64,000 nucleotides of DNA. Source: CAYTTA01 sp964440655 (lineage in GTDB: Bacteria > Bacteroidota > Rhodothermia > Balneolales > Balneolaceae). The DNA lies in NCBI GenBank assembly GCA_964440655.1, contig CAYTTA010000001.1, positions 121,304-185,303 of the forward strand, in the 5' to 3' direction. Within the stretch, counting starts at the first letter, position 1, and every line of letters begins with the position of its first letter. Shown here one piece after another: positions 16,559-25,078 of this stretch. The notes beneath the pieces were generated by a model. That model worked only from the letters and a program-made list of their open reading frames with translations. It had not been told where the DNA came from and did no database searches. The position numbers and the translations under genes were made by a program.

Positions 16559-19114
16559 TCACAGATCGGCACTTCGCAGACGCAGGGAGTTTCCGATCAC
16601 CGAGACCGAACTGAAACTCATCGCCAGAGCGGCGATCATCGGAGAAAGAAGGATACCGATCCAGGGATAGAGGACCCCCGCCGCGACAGGTACTCCCAGC
16701 GCATTGTAGATCAGCGCGAAGAAGAGGTTCTGACGGATGTTCCTCATCGTGGCCCTGCTCAGGTTCTTGGCCTTCACAATCCCCTGAAGGTCCCCCTTCA
16801 CCAGGGTGATCGAGGCGCTCTCGATGGCCACATCGGTTCCCGTTCCCATGGCGATCCCGACATGAGCTCCGGCCAGCGCCGGAGCATCGTTGATCCCGTC
16901 CCCTGCCACAGCCACAACCCTGCCCTCTTTCTGCAGTCTCTCCACCTCGCGAAGCTTCTCCTCCGGAAGCATGCCCGCGCGGAAATCGGCAAGCCCGAGC
17001 TCCCGTGCCACCGCCCGGGCGGTTTCGGGCTGGTCCCCGGTCAGCATTACCACACGGATCCCTTTCTCCTGAAGTCGGCGGATTGCGCCGGGACTGCTCC
17101 TCTTGATCCGGTCTCCGATCACCACATAGCCGACAACCTCCCCCTCCACAGCAAGCCAGGAGACCGTTTTACCCTCTTTTTGCCATGTTTCCACCTGCTG
17201 TCGCATTTCCGGTGCAAGAACCGCTCCTGCCTGCTCCATCATCGCGGGATTTCCAAGCGCCGCCGTCCTGCCATCCACGACACCTTCCACTCCTTTTCCT
17301 GTCACTGCCCGGAACGAAACGGTTTTCCTCGCCTCCGCTCCCTTTTCCCTTCCATATTCCACCGTCGCCCTGGCCAGCGGATGTTCACTGTTGCTGTTGA
17401 GTGAATAGATAAAGTCAAGCACCTGACCGTCGTTCATTCCGTTGCCGGTGGCAGCCACAAACTCCACCGACGGCCGTCCTTCCGTGATGGTGCCGGTCTT
17501 GTCAATCACCAGCGTATCGACCTGGTCCATCTTCTCAAGCGCTTCGGCATTTTTGATCAGCACACCGTTCTGCGCCCCTTTCCCCACTCCTACCATGACC
17601 GACATCGGTGTGGCCAGACCAAGCGCACAGGGACAGGCGATGATCAGTACCGAGATGGCATTGACCAGCGCGTAGACATAGGCAGGCTCCGGACCCCAGA
17701 TCGACCAGACAACAAACGTGATGAGTGCAATCACAACGACTCCCGGAACGAACCAGGCAGAGACACGGTCCGCCAGATTCTGGATGGGAGCACGGCTCCG
17801 GCTCGCCTGGTTCACCATCTGGATGATCTGCGAGAGCAGGGTGTCGCTCCCCACCCGTTCGGCTCTCATCAGAAAGGTCTGATTCCCGTTGATCGTCCCG
17901 CTGGTGATGGAATCGCCCTCGGTCTTGTCGACCGGGATCGGTTCACCGGTGATCATCGATTCGTCGATGCTGCTCCCCCCTTCGGTGATGACGCCATCGA
18001 CCGGAATTTTTTCACCTGGCTTCACCTTAAGGAGATCCCCCGGCATGATCTGGTCGATCCCCACTTCGACCTCCTCCCCGTTTACGATCTTCACCGCTTT
18101 CTGGGGAGCCAGCTTCAGCAGCTCCTTGATGGCCGAGTTGGTCCTCGTATGGGCACGCGCCTCCAGAAGCTGGCCAAGCATGACCAGGGTGAGGATCACG
18201 GTGGCGGCCTCGAAGTAGACATGGACCGTACCGGATTCCGACTTGAACTGATCCGGAAAGAAACCGGGGAAGAGCAGCCCGGCAAAACTGAAGAGCCACG
18301 CCACTCCCGCACCGATACCGATCAGTGTGAACATGTTGAGATTCCAGGTCCGGATGCTCCGCCACGCACGCTCAAAGAAGATCCAGGTCGCGTGGAGTAC
18401 CGGTATGGAGAGAACAAACTGGATCCAGTTCCAGCTCCTCTGGCTCATCCAGTCATAGAGAGGATTTCCCGGGATCATCTCGCTCATGGCGATGATGAAG
18501 ATGGGCAGGGTGAACGCAAAGGCGATCCAGAACTTCTTTCGCAGCCGGTTGTAGGTCTTCTCCTCTTCCGAAATGTCGGCCTGCAGCGGAACGAGCTCCA
18601 TCCCGCAGATGGGGCAGGATCCCGGAGTGTCCTGAACAACCTCCGGATGCATCGGACAGGTCCATTGTGCGGCCGCCGGCGCGGCGGAGAGCTCTTCCAC
18701 CAGGGGCATCCCACAGACGGGACAATCCCCCGGCTGATTGTAGGTCTTCTCCCCCTCGCAATGCATGGGGCAGTAGAAGACCCCGGTACCGCGTCCTTTT
18801 GCCTGCGCGCTTTTCCCATCGCCGGAGTGGCTGTGATGGCCGTTATGGGAGTGGCCATGATGCGAGTGGTCATGATCGGAGTGATCATGATGCGCGTGAT
18901 CCCCCGGAAGGTGGATGGTGTAGAGTCCTCCCCTCTGCTGCAATGCGGCCTGAAATTTTTCCAGCGGGATGTGCGATTCCATCTCGATGGTCGCTTCCCC
19001 CTTTTTCAGATCAATCTCCACCTTTTTGACTCCTTCCACTTCGGAAAGGGTCTCCTCGACGTGCATGCGGCAGCCGCTGCAGGTCATGCCGTGAATGTGA
19101 TAGGTGTGCTTCAT
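16559..19114 (-). CDS. copA: Copper-exporting P-type ATPase with HMA and His-rich N-terminus
   Basis: An 851-residue P1B ATPase. Residues 1-70 are an HMA domain (HGMTCSGCRMHVEE). Residues about 72-105 are a His/Asp-rich tract. Two short metal-binding modules follow (CPMHCEGEKTYNQPGDCPVC and CPMHPEVVQDTPGSCPICG). Then come the membrane domain with the transport motif C494-P-C496 (IACPCALGLATP), the phosphorylation Asp D538 in DKTGTITEG, an SEHPLA motif in the N-domain, and [10 protein letters not shown]. The CPC plus MxxSS-type C-terminus (AMSFSSVSVIGN) marks the Cu+ class. It would export copper to the periplasm. The HMA-AraC regulator lies 199 bases upstream on the same strand, and three GAAGCATT repeats sit just before the RBS. 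Confidence 0.93.
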   Translation of the reverse strand: MKHTYHIHGMTCSGCRMHVEETLSEVEGVKKVEIDLKKGEATIEMESHIPLEKFQAALQQRGGLYTIHLPGDHAHHDHSDHDHSHHGHSHNGHHSHSGDGKSAQAKGRGTGVFYCPMHCEGEKTYNQPGDCPVCGMPLVEELSAAPAAAQWTCPMHPEVVQDTPGSCPICGMELVPLQADISEEEKTYNRLRKKFWIAFAFTLPIFIIAMSEMIPGNPLYDWMSQRSWNWIQFVLSIPVLHATWIFFERAWRSIRTWNLNMFTLIGIGAGVAWLFSFAGLLFPGFFPDQFKSESGTVHVYFEAATVILTLVMLGQLLEARAHTRTNSAIKELLKLAPQKAVKIVNGEEVEVGIDQIMPGDLLKVKPGEKIPVDGVITEGGSSIDESMITGEPIPVDKTEGDSITSGTINGNQTFLMRAERVGSDTLLSQIIQMVNQASRSRAPIQNLADRVSAWFVPGVVVIALITFVVWSIWGPEPAYVYALVNAISVLIIACPCALGLATPMSVMVGVGKGAQNGVLIKNAEALEKMDQVDTLVIDKTGTITEGRPSVEFVAATGNGMNDGQVLDFIYSLNSNSEHPLARATVEYGREKGAEARKTVSFRAVTGKGVEGVVDGRTAALGNPAMMEQAGAVLAPEMRQQVETWQKEGKTVSWLAVEGEVVGYVVIGDRIKRSSPGAIRRLQEKGIRVVMLTGDQPETARAVARELGLADFRAGMLPEEKLREVERLQKEGRVVAVAGDGINDAPALAGAHVGIAMGTGTDVAIESASITLVKGDLQGIVKAKNLSRATMRNIRQNLFFALIYNALGVPVAAGVLYPWIGILLSPMIAALAMSFSSVSVIGNSLRLRSADL

Positions 19115-19133
19115 GATTTCTCCGATTCTTTAC

Positions 19134-19165
19134 AATGCTTCCAAAGAATGCTTCACAATGCTTCC
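19134..19165 (-). repeat. Three short direct repeats in the copA leader
   Basis: On the minus strand GAAGCATT occurs three times (19165-19157, 19154-19147, 19142-19134 including the shared flanking G where present), 20-51 bases before the copA ATG at 19114. Spacing is 10 and 13 bases, close to a helical turn. Position suggests a regulator-binding or post-transcriptional site; this is inference. Confidence 0.45.
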
Positions 19166-19313
19166 GACACATTGCGGATCTCTGCCATTCAACTACTCAG
19201 CTCTCCCCTTTCCTTCACGAGCGGAGAGATTCTGAAAAGGTAAAGATGGCAAAAAAAGAGACCGTAAGCGTTACGCTATTTTGGAAGGTCTTTATGAGTT
19301 TTTCGAACCGCAA

Positions 19314-19877
19314 TCACAACTCATCCAGAGGCTTGCGCGGAACCCGCCGGAGCTTTTTGAATTGGGTGGGGGTCAGACCCGTCACCTTCTTGAACTGACT
19401 GCTCAGATAGGCAACACTTGAATAGTTGAGGCGGTCGGCGATTTCACTGAGTGTAAACTCATCATACACCAGCAGCTCCTTCACCTTCTCGATTCTCTGA
19501 TGGATATGGTAATTTTCGATGGTTCTCCCTTCGACCTGCGAGAACAGCGTGCTCAGCGCCCCGTAATCCTGATGCAGGTGACGGACCAGATACTCAGACA
19601 GGTTCTCGTCGATCTCATTCTGACGGTTCTGAACCAGATCGGTTATCAGATTCTTGATCTTCTCGATGGTCCGGGACCGCCGGTCATCCAGCAGATCAAA
19701 TCCAACCGACTGGAGCTCCTCCCGCAGACGTCTCTTTGTATCATCCGACAGCTGCTCCTCTTTCAGTTCAACCTCCCCGAGATCCACCTGCACCGGATGC
19801 AGATCCATCTCCTCCAATATGGATTGGACCATCATCTTGCACCGGCTGCACACCATATTTTTCACATGGATTTTCAT
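19314..19877 (-). CDS. HMA-like / AraC fusion regulator
   Basis: A 187-residue regulator. Residues 1-70 resemble a heavy-metal-associated fold, with C10-S-R-C13 in NMVCSRCKMM and the weak pattern VDLGEVELKEEQ and LQSVGFDLLDD. Residues 100-187 form an AraC-type double helix-turn-helix (FTLSEIADRLNYSSVAYLSS, FKKVTGLTPTQFKKLRR). ATG 19877 opens at the HMA strand; nine further in-frame codons upstream are less likely. Located directly upstream of copA, it is a strong candidate for a copper-responsive activator that senses metal through its own CxxC. Such fusions occur in Bacteroidota but are little studied. Confidence 0.85.
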   Translation of the reverse strand: MKIHVKNMVCSRCKMMVQSILEEMDLHPVQVDLGEVELKEEQLSDDTKRRLREELQSVGFDLLDDRRSRTIEKIKNLITDLVQNRQNEIDENLSEYLVRHLHQDYGALSTLFSQVEGRTIENYHIHQRIEKVKELLVYDEFTLSEIADRLNYSSVAYLSSQFKKVTGLTPTQFKKLRRVPRKPLDEL

Positions 19878-19987
19878 AGGGAAGTTCTCAACAGAGGATC
19901 TCAATCATCTCTTCGGCAGAGGCGAAGGATATTTCCACATAAAGAGTTTTTCCCATGAAGAATGGATGAATTGTGGCTTTACTGCAA

Positions 19988-20008
19988 GCCGGGGGTTCAC
20001 TCCCCGGC
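19988..20008 (-). terminator. Stem-loop over the DUF2249 stop codon
   Basis: GCCGGGG (19988-19994) and CCCCGGC (20002-20008) form a perfect 7-bp GC stem with a 7-base loop. The TGA stop of the DUF2249 gene (19999-19997) lies inside the loop. It is a plausible terminator or barrier for the leftward DUF2249/AhpD-like operon, although only a short T-containing tail follows. Confidence 0.5.
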
Positions 20009-20746
20009 AAGCTTCATCACCTTCACCTTCCATTCGTGCGGCATCGTCATGAGATATTCCCATCGGAATGGCTCTTTCGATTCCGCCTCCATCTGGTAGT
20101 AAAGCGGCCTGGGATCATGGTCGTTGATAAAGACGAACGCCTCTCCCGGCCGGAGTTCGTCAAAAGCCCGGAATACCATCTCGTGGCGCTGAGCCGGAGG
20201 GAAGGGGCGCACATCGAATTTGCTGACAACCGAGATATCGGTTGTATCCACGTCGTTCGCCGCGATTTTGGTCACATGAATCACCCACTCACCCGGCTCC
20301 TGCTTCCGGTACTCCCAGTTGTGATCCCCCGCAAACTTTCTCTGGAAGATCTTCTGGATCTCATCGGGATTTTCTGCGGCCAGGATCTCCATCACATCCC
20401 CCGGAAGCATCATCCCGTAGCGGTGAAAGATGGTGTACTTCCAGTCTTTCGGCTCGGTCTTCCTCAGATCGATCAGCGTGGAAGCGACCGATTCCCGCTT
20501 GTGGGAATCAGCCAGACGGGTCACCTTCACTTTCCACTCCTCAGGATCCCTCTTCAGATAATCCCAGCCCACCACATCCCCGAAAAGGGAGCGGAACTCA
20601 TAGTAAAGAGGTTTGGGGTCGTGATCGTTAATGAAAACAAAACTCTCACCTGCAGGGAGGTCGCCGAACAGCCTGAGCAGTTTCTTGTGCCGTTCGATCG
20701 GAATGAGGGTTCTTACATCCAGTTCGGTTCCATGTTCTGTACTCAT
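19997..20746 (-). CDS. Triple DUF2249 protein
   Basis: A 249-residue protein made of three DUF2249 repeats. Repeats 1 (residues about 10-85) and 3 (about 178-249) share LDVRTLIPIERH / FDVRPFPPAQRHEM, FINDHDPKPLYYEF / FINDHDPRPLYYQM and a closing W.Y...P.EWKVKV. The central repeat (about 92-165) is divergent (DWKYTIFHRYGMMLPGDVME, FQRKFAGDHNWEYRKQEP) and lacks the NDHDP loop. DUF2249 resembles TusA-like folds and is often found in nitric-oxide and denitrification gene clusters; its chemistry is unknown. The stop sits in a hairpin loop, and the ATG overlaps the upstream gene stop by 4 bases. Confidence 0.88.
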   Translation of the reverse strand: MSTEHGTELDVRTLIPIERHKKLLRLFGDLPAGESFVFINDHDPKPLYYEFRSLFGDVVGWDYLKRDPEEWKVKVTRLADSHKRESVASTLIDLRKTEPKDWKYTIFHRYGMMLPGDVMEILAAENPDEIQKIFQRKFAGDHNWEYRKQEPGEWVIHVTKIAANDVDTTDISVVSKFDVRPFPPAQRHEMVFRAFDELRPGEAFVFINDHDPRPLYYQMEAESKEPFRWEYLMTMPHEWKVKVMKLAGE

Positions 20747-21090
20747 GACAACTCCTCCAGATTCATGACATCCATGGCCAGCGCGGCATGAGCGTAGGAG
20801 GCCCCGGCCCTCATTTCGGCAGCGACCCAGATCGCTTCCATGATCTCTTCGTTCGTGGCTCCCTTTTTCAGGGCGGTCCGGGTATGTCCTTTAATGCAGT
20901 AGGGACACTGGGTGACATGGGCAACCGCCACGGCAATCAGCTGCTTCGTTTTTTCATCCAGAGCTCCCTCCTTGAAAACAGTCCGGCTGAAGCTTCGGAA
21001 GGATTCGGTGATTTCGGGCGCCAGAGAAGCCCTTCGTTTCGACATTTCCGGTGTTGCAGGCGGATATAGCCCGTTTTCTTTGTGAGTCAT
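20743..21090 (-). CDS. Carboxymuconolactone decarboxylase / AhpD-like protein
   Basis: A 115-residue CMD-family protein with the redox motif C62-P-Y-C65 and H69 (QCPYCIKGHTRTAL), then GATNEEIMEAIWVAAEMRAG. This CxxC-xxxH arrangement is that of the alkylhydroperoxidase AhpD core, so a peroxidase-like or disulfide-reducing role is likely. Its stop overlaps the ATG of the DUF2249 gene (ATGA), indicating translational coupling. It is divergent from the MIP18-type gene across a 271-base intergenic region. Confidence 0.9.
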   Translation of the reverse strand: MTHKENGLYPPATPEMSKRRASLAPEITESFRSFSRTVFKEGALDEKTKQLIAVAVAHVTQCPYCIKGHTRTALKKGATNEEIMEAIWVAAEMRAGASYAHAALAMDVMNLEELS

Positions 21091-21309
21091 GATCGTTTGG
21101 GTTGATGATTGCGGTTCGGGTGATAGGGAGTTGTGTGTCAGAGAGGTTGGAATTATTGGGATGCTGGAATTTTCGGGTGATGCGTTCGAATGATGGCTTC
21201 ATCGTTGGAGCCAACACCTTTCATTCGGGTGCACCATGAAATAACCTGTTGGAAAAAGATACGTTACAGCGGAGTTAATAAAAACTGTTTTTCCCGTTTT
21301 AAACTTGTT

Positions 21310-21339
21310 TTGACAAATCTGCCTGCCTACCTTTATAAA
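21310..21339 (+). promoter_or_regulatory. Candidate promoter for the MIP18/NnrS-like pair
   Basis: TTGACA (21310-21315) and TATAAA (21334-21339) are separated by 18 bases, in an AT-rich stretch ending 22 bases before the ATG at 21362. AGGAGG lies between the -10 element and the start. The resulting leader would be short (about 15 bases). A primary-sigma promoter is likely, but consensus use in this lineage may differ. Confidence 0.45.
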
Positions 21340-21361
21340 AGTCCGACCGACAGGAGGAAAC

Positions 21362-21793
21362 ATGGAACACACCCCTCTCTCCCCTCATCGTGAGAAACCT
21401 CTCGCTTCCGCCTCTGCTCAAAAGGAAGCCGATGCCCCATCGGATCCGGTTTCCGATTCTTCCCGGCCGGCCACCCCCGGGCTCCGCAGGGTAGTGGCGG
21501 AGAAACTGCGAGGCGTGATCGATCCGGAGCTGGGGGTGAACATTGTCGATCTGGGACTTCTCTATCAGATTCTTCTTGAAGAGGACGGAACGGTGAAAGT
21601 GCATTACACCACCACCACACCTGGATGTCCGATGCGTCGCTATCTGACCCAGCAGATCGAAAAGACCCTTTCCGCTCTTCCGGGGATCAACGGTTATGAA
21701 GCCGTCATGGTGATGGATCCGCCCTGGCAGGTCGAAATGATCGCTCCCGATGTGGATTTCTTCTCCGTTCCTCCTCCACGACTCTCAATCTGA
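21362..21793 (+). CDS. MIP18-family (DUF59, SufT/PaaD-like) Fe-S assembly factor
   Basis: A 143-residue protein with a disordered N-terminus (residues 1-38) and a MIP18 domain: LRGVIDPELGVNIVDLGLLY (residues 49-68), then HYTTTTPGCPMRRYL with the conserved C89, and a VMDPPW motif. Proteins of this family help insert Fe-S clusters. The start has an excellent AGGAGG. The downstream NnrS-like gene begins 10 bases after the stop, so the two are co-transcribed. Together with the divergent DUF2249/CMD genes this looks like a nitrosative-stress or cluster-repair locus. Confidence 0.88.
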   Translation: MEHTPLSPHREKPLASASAQKEADAPSDPVSDSSRPATPGLRRVVAEKLRGVIDPELGVNIVDLGLLYQILLEEDGTVKVHYTTTTPGCPMRRYLTQQIEKTLSALPGINGYEAVMVMDPPWQVEMIAPDVDFFSVPPPRLSI

Positions 21794-21802
21794 CCTGCGG
21801 AC

Positions 21803-22909
21803 ATGGCCGGCATCAACAGGAAGCGTCTCCACAACACCATCTTCGCTCTGCTGCTGCTGGGAGCCGGCGGGAGTCTGCTTGCGGGCCTCTACAGCGGACT
21901 GATCCGGCTCGGCGTGCTTTTCCCGACCGCCCTGGAGCTGAACGCCCTCTCCCACGGCCCGCTCATGATCAACGGATTCCTGGCGACACTCATATCGCTG
22001 GAGCGGGCTGCCGCATTCGAAAAAGGATGGACCTTTATCCCGCCGGTCGCCTTTGCCCTCTCTACCATGCTCACTCTTTGCAGTCATCTCGTGACCGGAG
22101 GATTTTTTCTGCTTGCAGGCTCCCTCATTTTCCTGCTGGTTCTTCTCCATCTCTACCGGATTCAGCCCGCCTCCCACCACCTTGTCATGGTTCTGGGAGC
22201 GGGATCGTTACTTGCGGGCAACCTTCTTCTTCTGGCCGGATTCCCCCTCTTCCAGCTGGTGCTCTGGTGGCTCGCTTTTCCGGTGCTCACCATCCTGGGA
22301 GAGCGCCTTGAGCTGAACCGCATCATGAGACCCCCTGCCAGAGCGGTCACACTCTTCCTGGCACTCATTTTCCTCTGGACCATTTCCATTGCAGGGTACC
22401 ATTTCCTGCCCGCTCCTGCCTGGGCCCTCTTCTGCATGAGCCTTATTCTTATGTCACTCTGGATGATCCGTTACGATGTGGCCCGCAGAACGATCCGAGC
22501 CGCCGAATGGACGCGCTACAGTGCTTGGAGCCTTCTGGCAGGGTATGGGTGGCTGATCGCTGCCGGGCTCTTCGGCCTCCGGCTCGGAGTGCTCGTGCCC
22601 GCGGGCCCCTCCTACGATGCCTTCCTGCACATGCTCTTTGTGGGTTTTGTCTTCAGCATGATCTTTGCCCATGCAGCCATCATCATTCCCTCCCTGACCG
22701 GTCAGATTGTCCCCTGGCATCCGCTCTTCTACGTTCCGCTGCTGTTGCTCCATCTTTTTTTGCTGATGCGTGTGGTTGGAGATCTCTTCTGGCTGGAATC
22801 CCTCCGGCGGCTCGGAAGCTACGGGAACGCCGCCGCCATCCTGCTCTTTCTGGGCGGCATCGCAACACAGCTGATGCGTCAATTTTCTTTTCGCCGCACC
22901 CCCGCTTGA
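21803..22909 (+). CDS. NnrS-like polytopic membrane protein
   Basis: A 368-residue, roughly 12-helix inner-membrane protein. The early segment LSHGPLMINGFLATLISLER (His in helix 2) and later LHMLFVGFVFSMIFAHAAII have His residues at helix positions comparable to NnrS, a heme-copper protein protecting against nitric oxide. Overall identity to canonical NnrS looks low, so an uncharacterised relative is possible. It is coupled to the MIP18 gene (10-base gap) and shares the locus with DUF2249 and CMD genes, which often accompany NO-related functions. Confidence 0.6.
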   Translation: MAGINRKRLHNTIFALLLLGAGGSLLAGLYSGLIRLGVLFPTALELNALSHGPLMINGFLATLISLERAAAFEKGWTFIPPVAFALSTMLTLCSHLVTGGFFLLAGSLIFLLVLLHLYRIQPASHHLVMVLGAGSLLAGNLLLLAGFPLFQLVLWWLAFPVLTILGERLELNRIMRPPARAVTLFLALIFLWTISIAGYHFLPAPAWALFCMSLILMSLWMIRYDVARRTIRAAEWTRYSAWSLLAGYGWLIAAGLFGLRLGVLVPAGPSYDAFLHMLFVGFVFSMIFAHAAIIIPSLTGQIVPWHPLFYVPLLLLHLFLLMRVVGDLFWLESLRRLGSYGNAAAILLFLGGIATQLMRQFSFRRTPA

Positions 22910-23005
22910 TCCCCTTAAAAATTTGTACTTTTATCCCTTTCGGGGATGAACGGGCAGAAGTGCCCGGCTTCAAGCGCCCGCTATCCATATCATGAAGGAA
23001 CCGCG

Positions 23006-24010
23006 ATGATCGAGACACCCTATCTGCTCTTTCTCGGAGATGCCCATGATCAGCTGGCTGCCAAAGTTGGTCAGGGGGTCCGGGACTGGAGACCCGAATT
23101 TGCACTCGGGCAGCTGCGACTGCCCGGCTGTCAGGCAGATCTGAAACTTCCCGATATGACACTCGAAGAAGCACGGGAGGCAGGCGCCCGGACCATGGTG
23201 ATCGGGGTGGCCAATCGTGGCGGAATCATCTCCCGATCCTGGATCCGGGTCATGGTTCAGGCGCTGGAAGCCGGTTTTGATCTCGCCTCCGGATTGCACA
23301 ATCAGCTTCGGAACGAGCCCGAACTGGCGGCTGCCGCAGAAAAGAACGGACGGCAGCTTCATGATGTACGGGTGCCGTCCCGTGAATACCCGATCGCAAC
23401 AGGCGTGCGACGAAGCGGAAAACGGTGCCTTCAGGTAGGGACCGACTGCTCCGTGGGGAAGATGTACACCGCCCTGGCGATGGAGCGTGAGATGCATCGC
23501 CGCGGGATAAAGGCGACCTTCCGCGCTACCGGGCAGACCGGAATCCTGATTACCGGAAGCGGAGTACCCCTCGATGCCGTTCCGGCCGATTTCATGGCGG
23601 GTGCCATCGAGTGGCTTACGCCCGACAACGACCCGGACCACTGGGACATCATCGAAGGACAGGGCTCCATCTATCACGTCTCTTTTTCCGGCATCAGCCT
23701 GGCACTGATCCATGGCGGACAGCCCGACGCACTCATCCTCTGCCACGAGCCGACGCGGAAGCATATGCGGGGAACTCCCGACTATCCCCTGCCATCTCTG
23801 GAGCAGGTGAGGGATCTTTCCTTGCAGATGGCCAGGCTCGTCAACCCGGATTGTCGCTTTGCCGGTGTCTCCATCAACACCGCCGCTCTCAGGGAAGAGG
23901 AGGCAAGGCACTATCTGAACGAGGTGGAGCAGCGGCTGCAACTTCCAGCAGTAGATCCCTACCGTCACGGCGCCGGCCGGCTGATCGATGCCCTGGAAAA
24001 GATCCCGTGA
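23006..24010 (+). CDS. dgcN: DUF1611 protein, probable D-glutamate N-acetyltransferase
   Basis: A 334-residue DUF1611 protein. The C-terminal domain has a P-loop-like motif GTDCSVGK at residues 145-152, ATGQTGILITGSGVPLDAVP, and EGQGSIYHVSFSG. The N-terminal domain contains GVANRGG. In Pseudoalteromonas, DgcN acetylates D-glutamate, and its partner DgcA racemises the product. ATG 23006 is chosen over the longer frame from 22946: it has AAGGAA upstream and begins at the conserved MIETPYLLFLGD. The downstream gene starts 3 bases after the stop, so the pair is an operon. Confidence 0.85.
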   Translation: MIETPYLLFLGDAHDQLAAKVGQGVRDWRPEFALGQLRLPGCQADLKLPDMTLEEAREAGARTMVIGVANRGGIISRSWIRVMVQALEAGFDLASGLHNQLRNEPELAAAAEKNGRQLHDVRVPSREYPIATGVRRSGKRCLQVGTDCSVGKMYTALAMEREMHRRGIKATFRATGQTGILITGSGVPLDAVPADFMAGAIEWLTPDNDPDHWDIIEGQGSIYHVSFSGISLALIHGGQPDALILCHEPTRKHMRGTPDYPLPSLEQVRDLSLQMARLVNPDCRFAGVSINTAALREEEARHYLNEVEQRLQLPAVDPYRHGAGRLIDALEKIP

Positions 24011-24013
24011 GAG

Positions 24014-24985
24014 ATGCCCATGCAGATTGAAGTCCGTGCGGAGTCATTTCCACTGGCCTCGGTTTTCACGATTTCCCGGGGTTCCCGTACCGAAGCACAC
24101 GTTGTGACCGTCCGCATTTCCCGCAACGGGGTGCACGGTCAGGGTGAGTGCGTCCCTTACTCAAGGTACGGGGAGAGCATTGAAAGCGTCGTCCGCCAGA
24201 TAGAGTCGCTGCCCTCGAAATTCTCCCGTATGGAACTGCAGGAGCTCCTTCCGCCCGGAGCCGCCCGAAACGCCGTGGACTGTGCCCTCTGGGATCTTGA
24301 ATCCAAAGAGTCGGGACGAAGGGTTTGGGAGCTGGCCCGTCTCCCGGCACCCCTTCCGGTCACCACCGCCTACACCCTTTCGCTGGAAGATCCTGATCGG
24401 ATGAAGGCATCGGCTGCCCGGCAGTCGCACCGACCCCTCCTGAAGATCAAACTGGGAACACCGGATGATATTCCCCGGCTGGAAGCGGTCCGGGAAGCGT
24501 CCCCCGAATCCGCGATCATTGTGGATGCCAACGAGGGGTGGAATCGTGAAAGTTACCTGGAGATGATCCCACACCTTGTTCGGCTCGGCGTGAAAATGGT
24601 GGAGCAACCGCTGCCGGCCGGTAATGACGCCCCCCTTGAAGAGATGGAGAGGCCCGTTCCGGTATGCGCCGATGAGTCGTGTCATGACCGTAGCACTCTC
24701 CCGGAACTGAAGGGGCGCTATGACATGATCAACATCAAGCTTGACAAGACCGGCGGGCTTACCGAAGCACTTGCTCTGAAAAAAGCTGCCCTGCAGGAAG
24801 GATTCGGACTCATGGTGGGCTGCATGGTCGGAACCTCTCTGGCGATGGCCCCCGCACTGCTTGTTGCCCAGGAGGCGGATGTGGTGGACCTGGACGGTCC
24901 TCTTCTGCTGGCCGGGGATCGGGAGAAGCCCCTGCTCTATGAGGAATCGCTCGTCCATCCTCCCGACACGGAACTCTGGGGGTAG
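24014..24985 (+). CDS. dgcA: Dipeptide epimerase / N-acetyl-D-glutamate racemase (enolase superfamily)
   Basis: A 323-residue enolase-superfamily enzyme. The catalytic KxK pair is K144-I-K146 in LLKIKLGTPDD. Metal ligands are D171 (VDANEGW), E197 (VEQPLPAG) and D220 (CADESCHD); the opposite-face base is K242 in INIKLDKTGG. The pattern is that of L-Ala-D/L-Glu epimerases. Being next to a DUF1611 gene, it fits DgcA, which converts N-acetyl-D-Glu to N-acetyl-L-Glu, so peptidoglycan-derived D-Glu could enter L-Glu metabolism. A muropeptide dipeptide epimerase role is the alternative. ATG 24020 is also possible as the start. Confidence 0.88.
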   Translation: MPMQIEVRAESFPLASVFTISRGSRTEAHVVTVRISRNGVHGQGECVPYSRYGESIESVVRQIESLPSKFSRMELQELLPPGAARNAVDCALWDLESKESGRRVWELARLPAPLPVTTAYTLSLEDPDRMKASAARQSHRPLLKIKLGTPDDIPRLEAVREASPESAIIVDANEGWNRESYLEMIPHLVRLGVKMVEQPLPAGNDAPLEEMERPVPVCADESCHDRSTLPELKGRYDMINIKLDKTGGLTEALALKKAALQEGFGLMVGCMVGTSLAMAPALLVAQEADVVDLDGPLLLAGDREKPLLYEESLVHPPDTELWG

Positions 24986-25041
24986 GATTGGCTCTGTAAT
25001 CCACCCTTTGCCGGCACCCGGGATATCACACGAGGATGTCA

Positions 25042-25078
25042 CACGGGTTGCGACCCGTGATATCATACTTTTTATGAT
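25042..25078 (+). terminator. Double hairpin after dgcA
   Basis: CACGGGT (25042-25048) pairs with ACCCGTG (25053-25059) around TGCG. A second stem, ATCATA (25062-25067) with TATGAT (25073-25078), has the T run in its loop. GATATCAC (25022-25029) and GTGATATC (25057-25064) could form an alternative outer stem. Position 57 bases after dgcA suggests transcription termination; the rest of 24986-25284 shows no gene. Confidence 0.55.
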
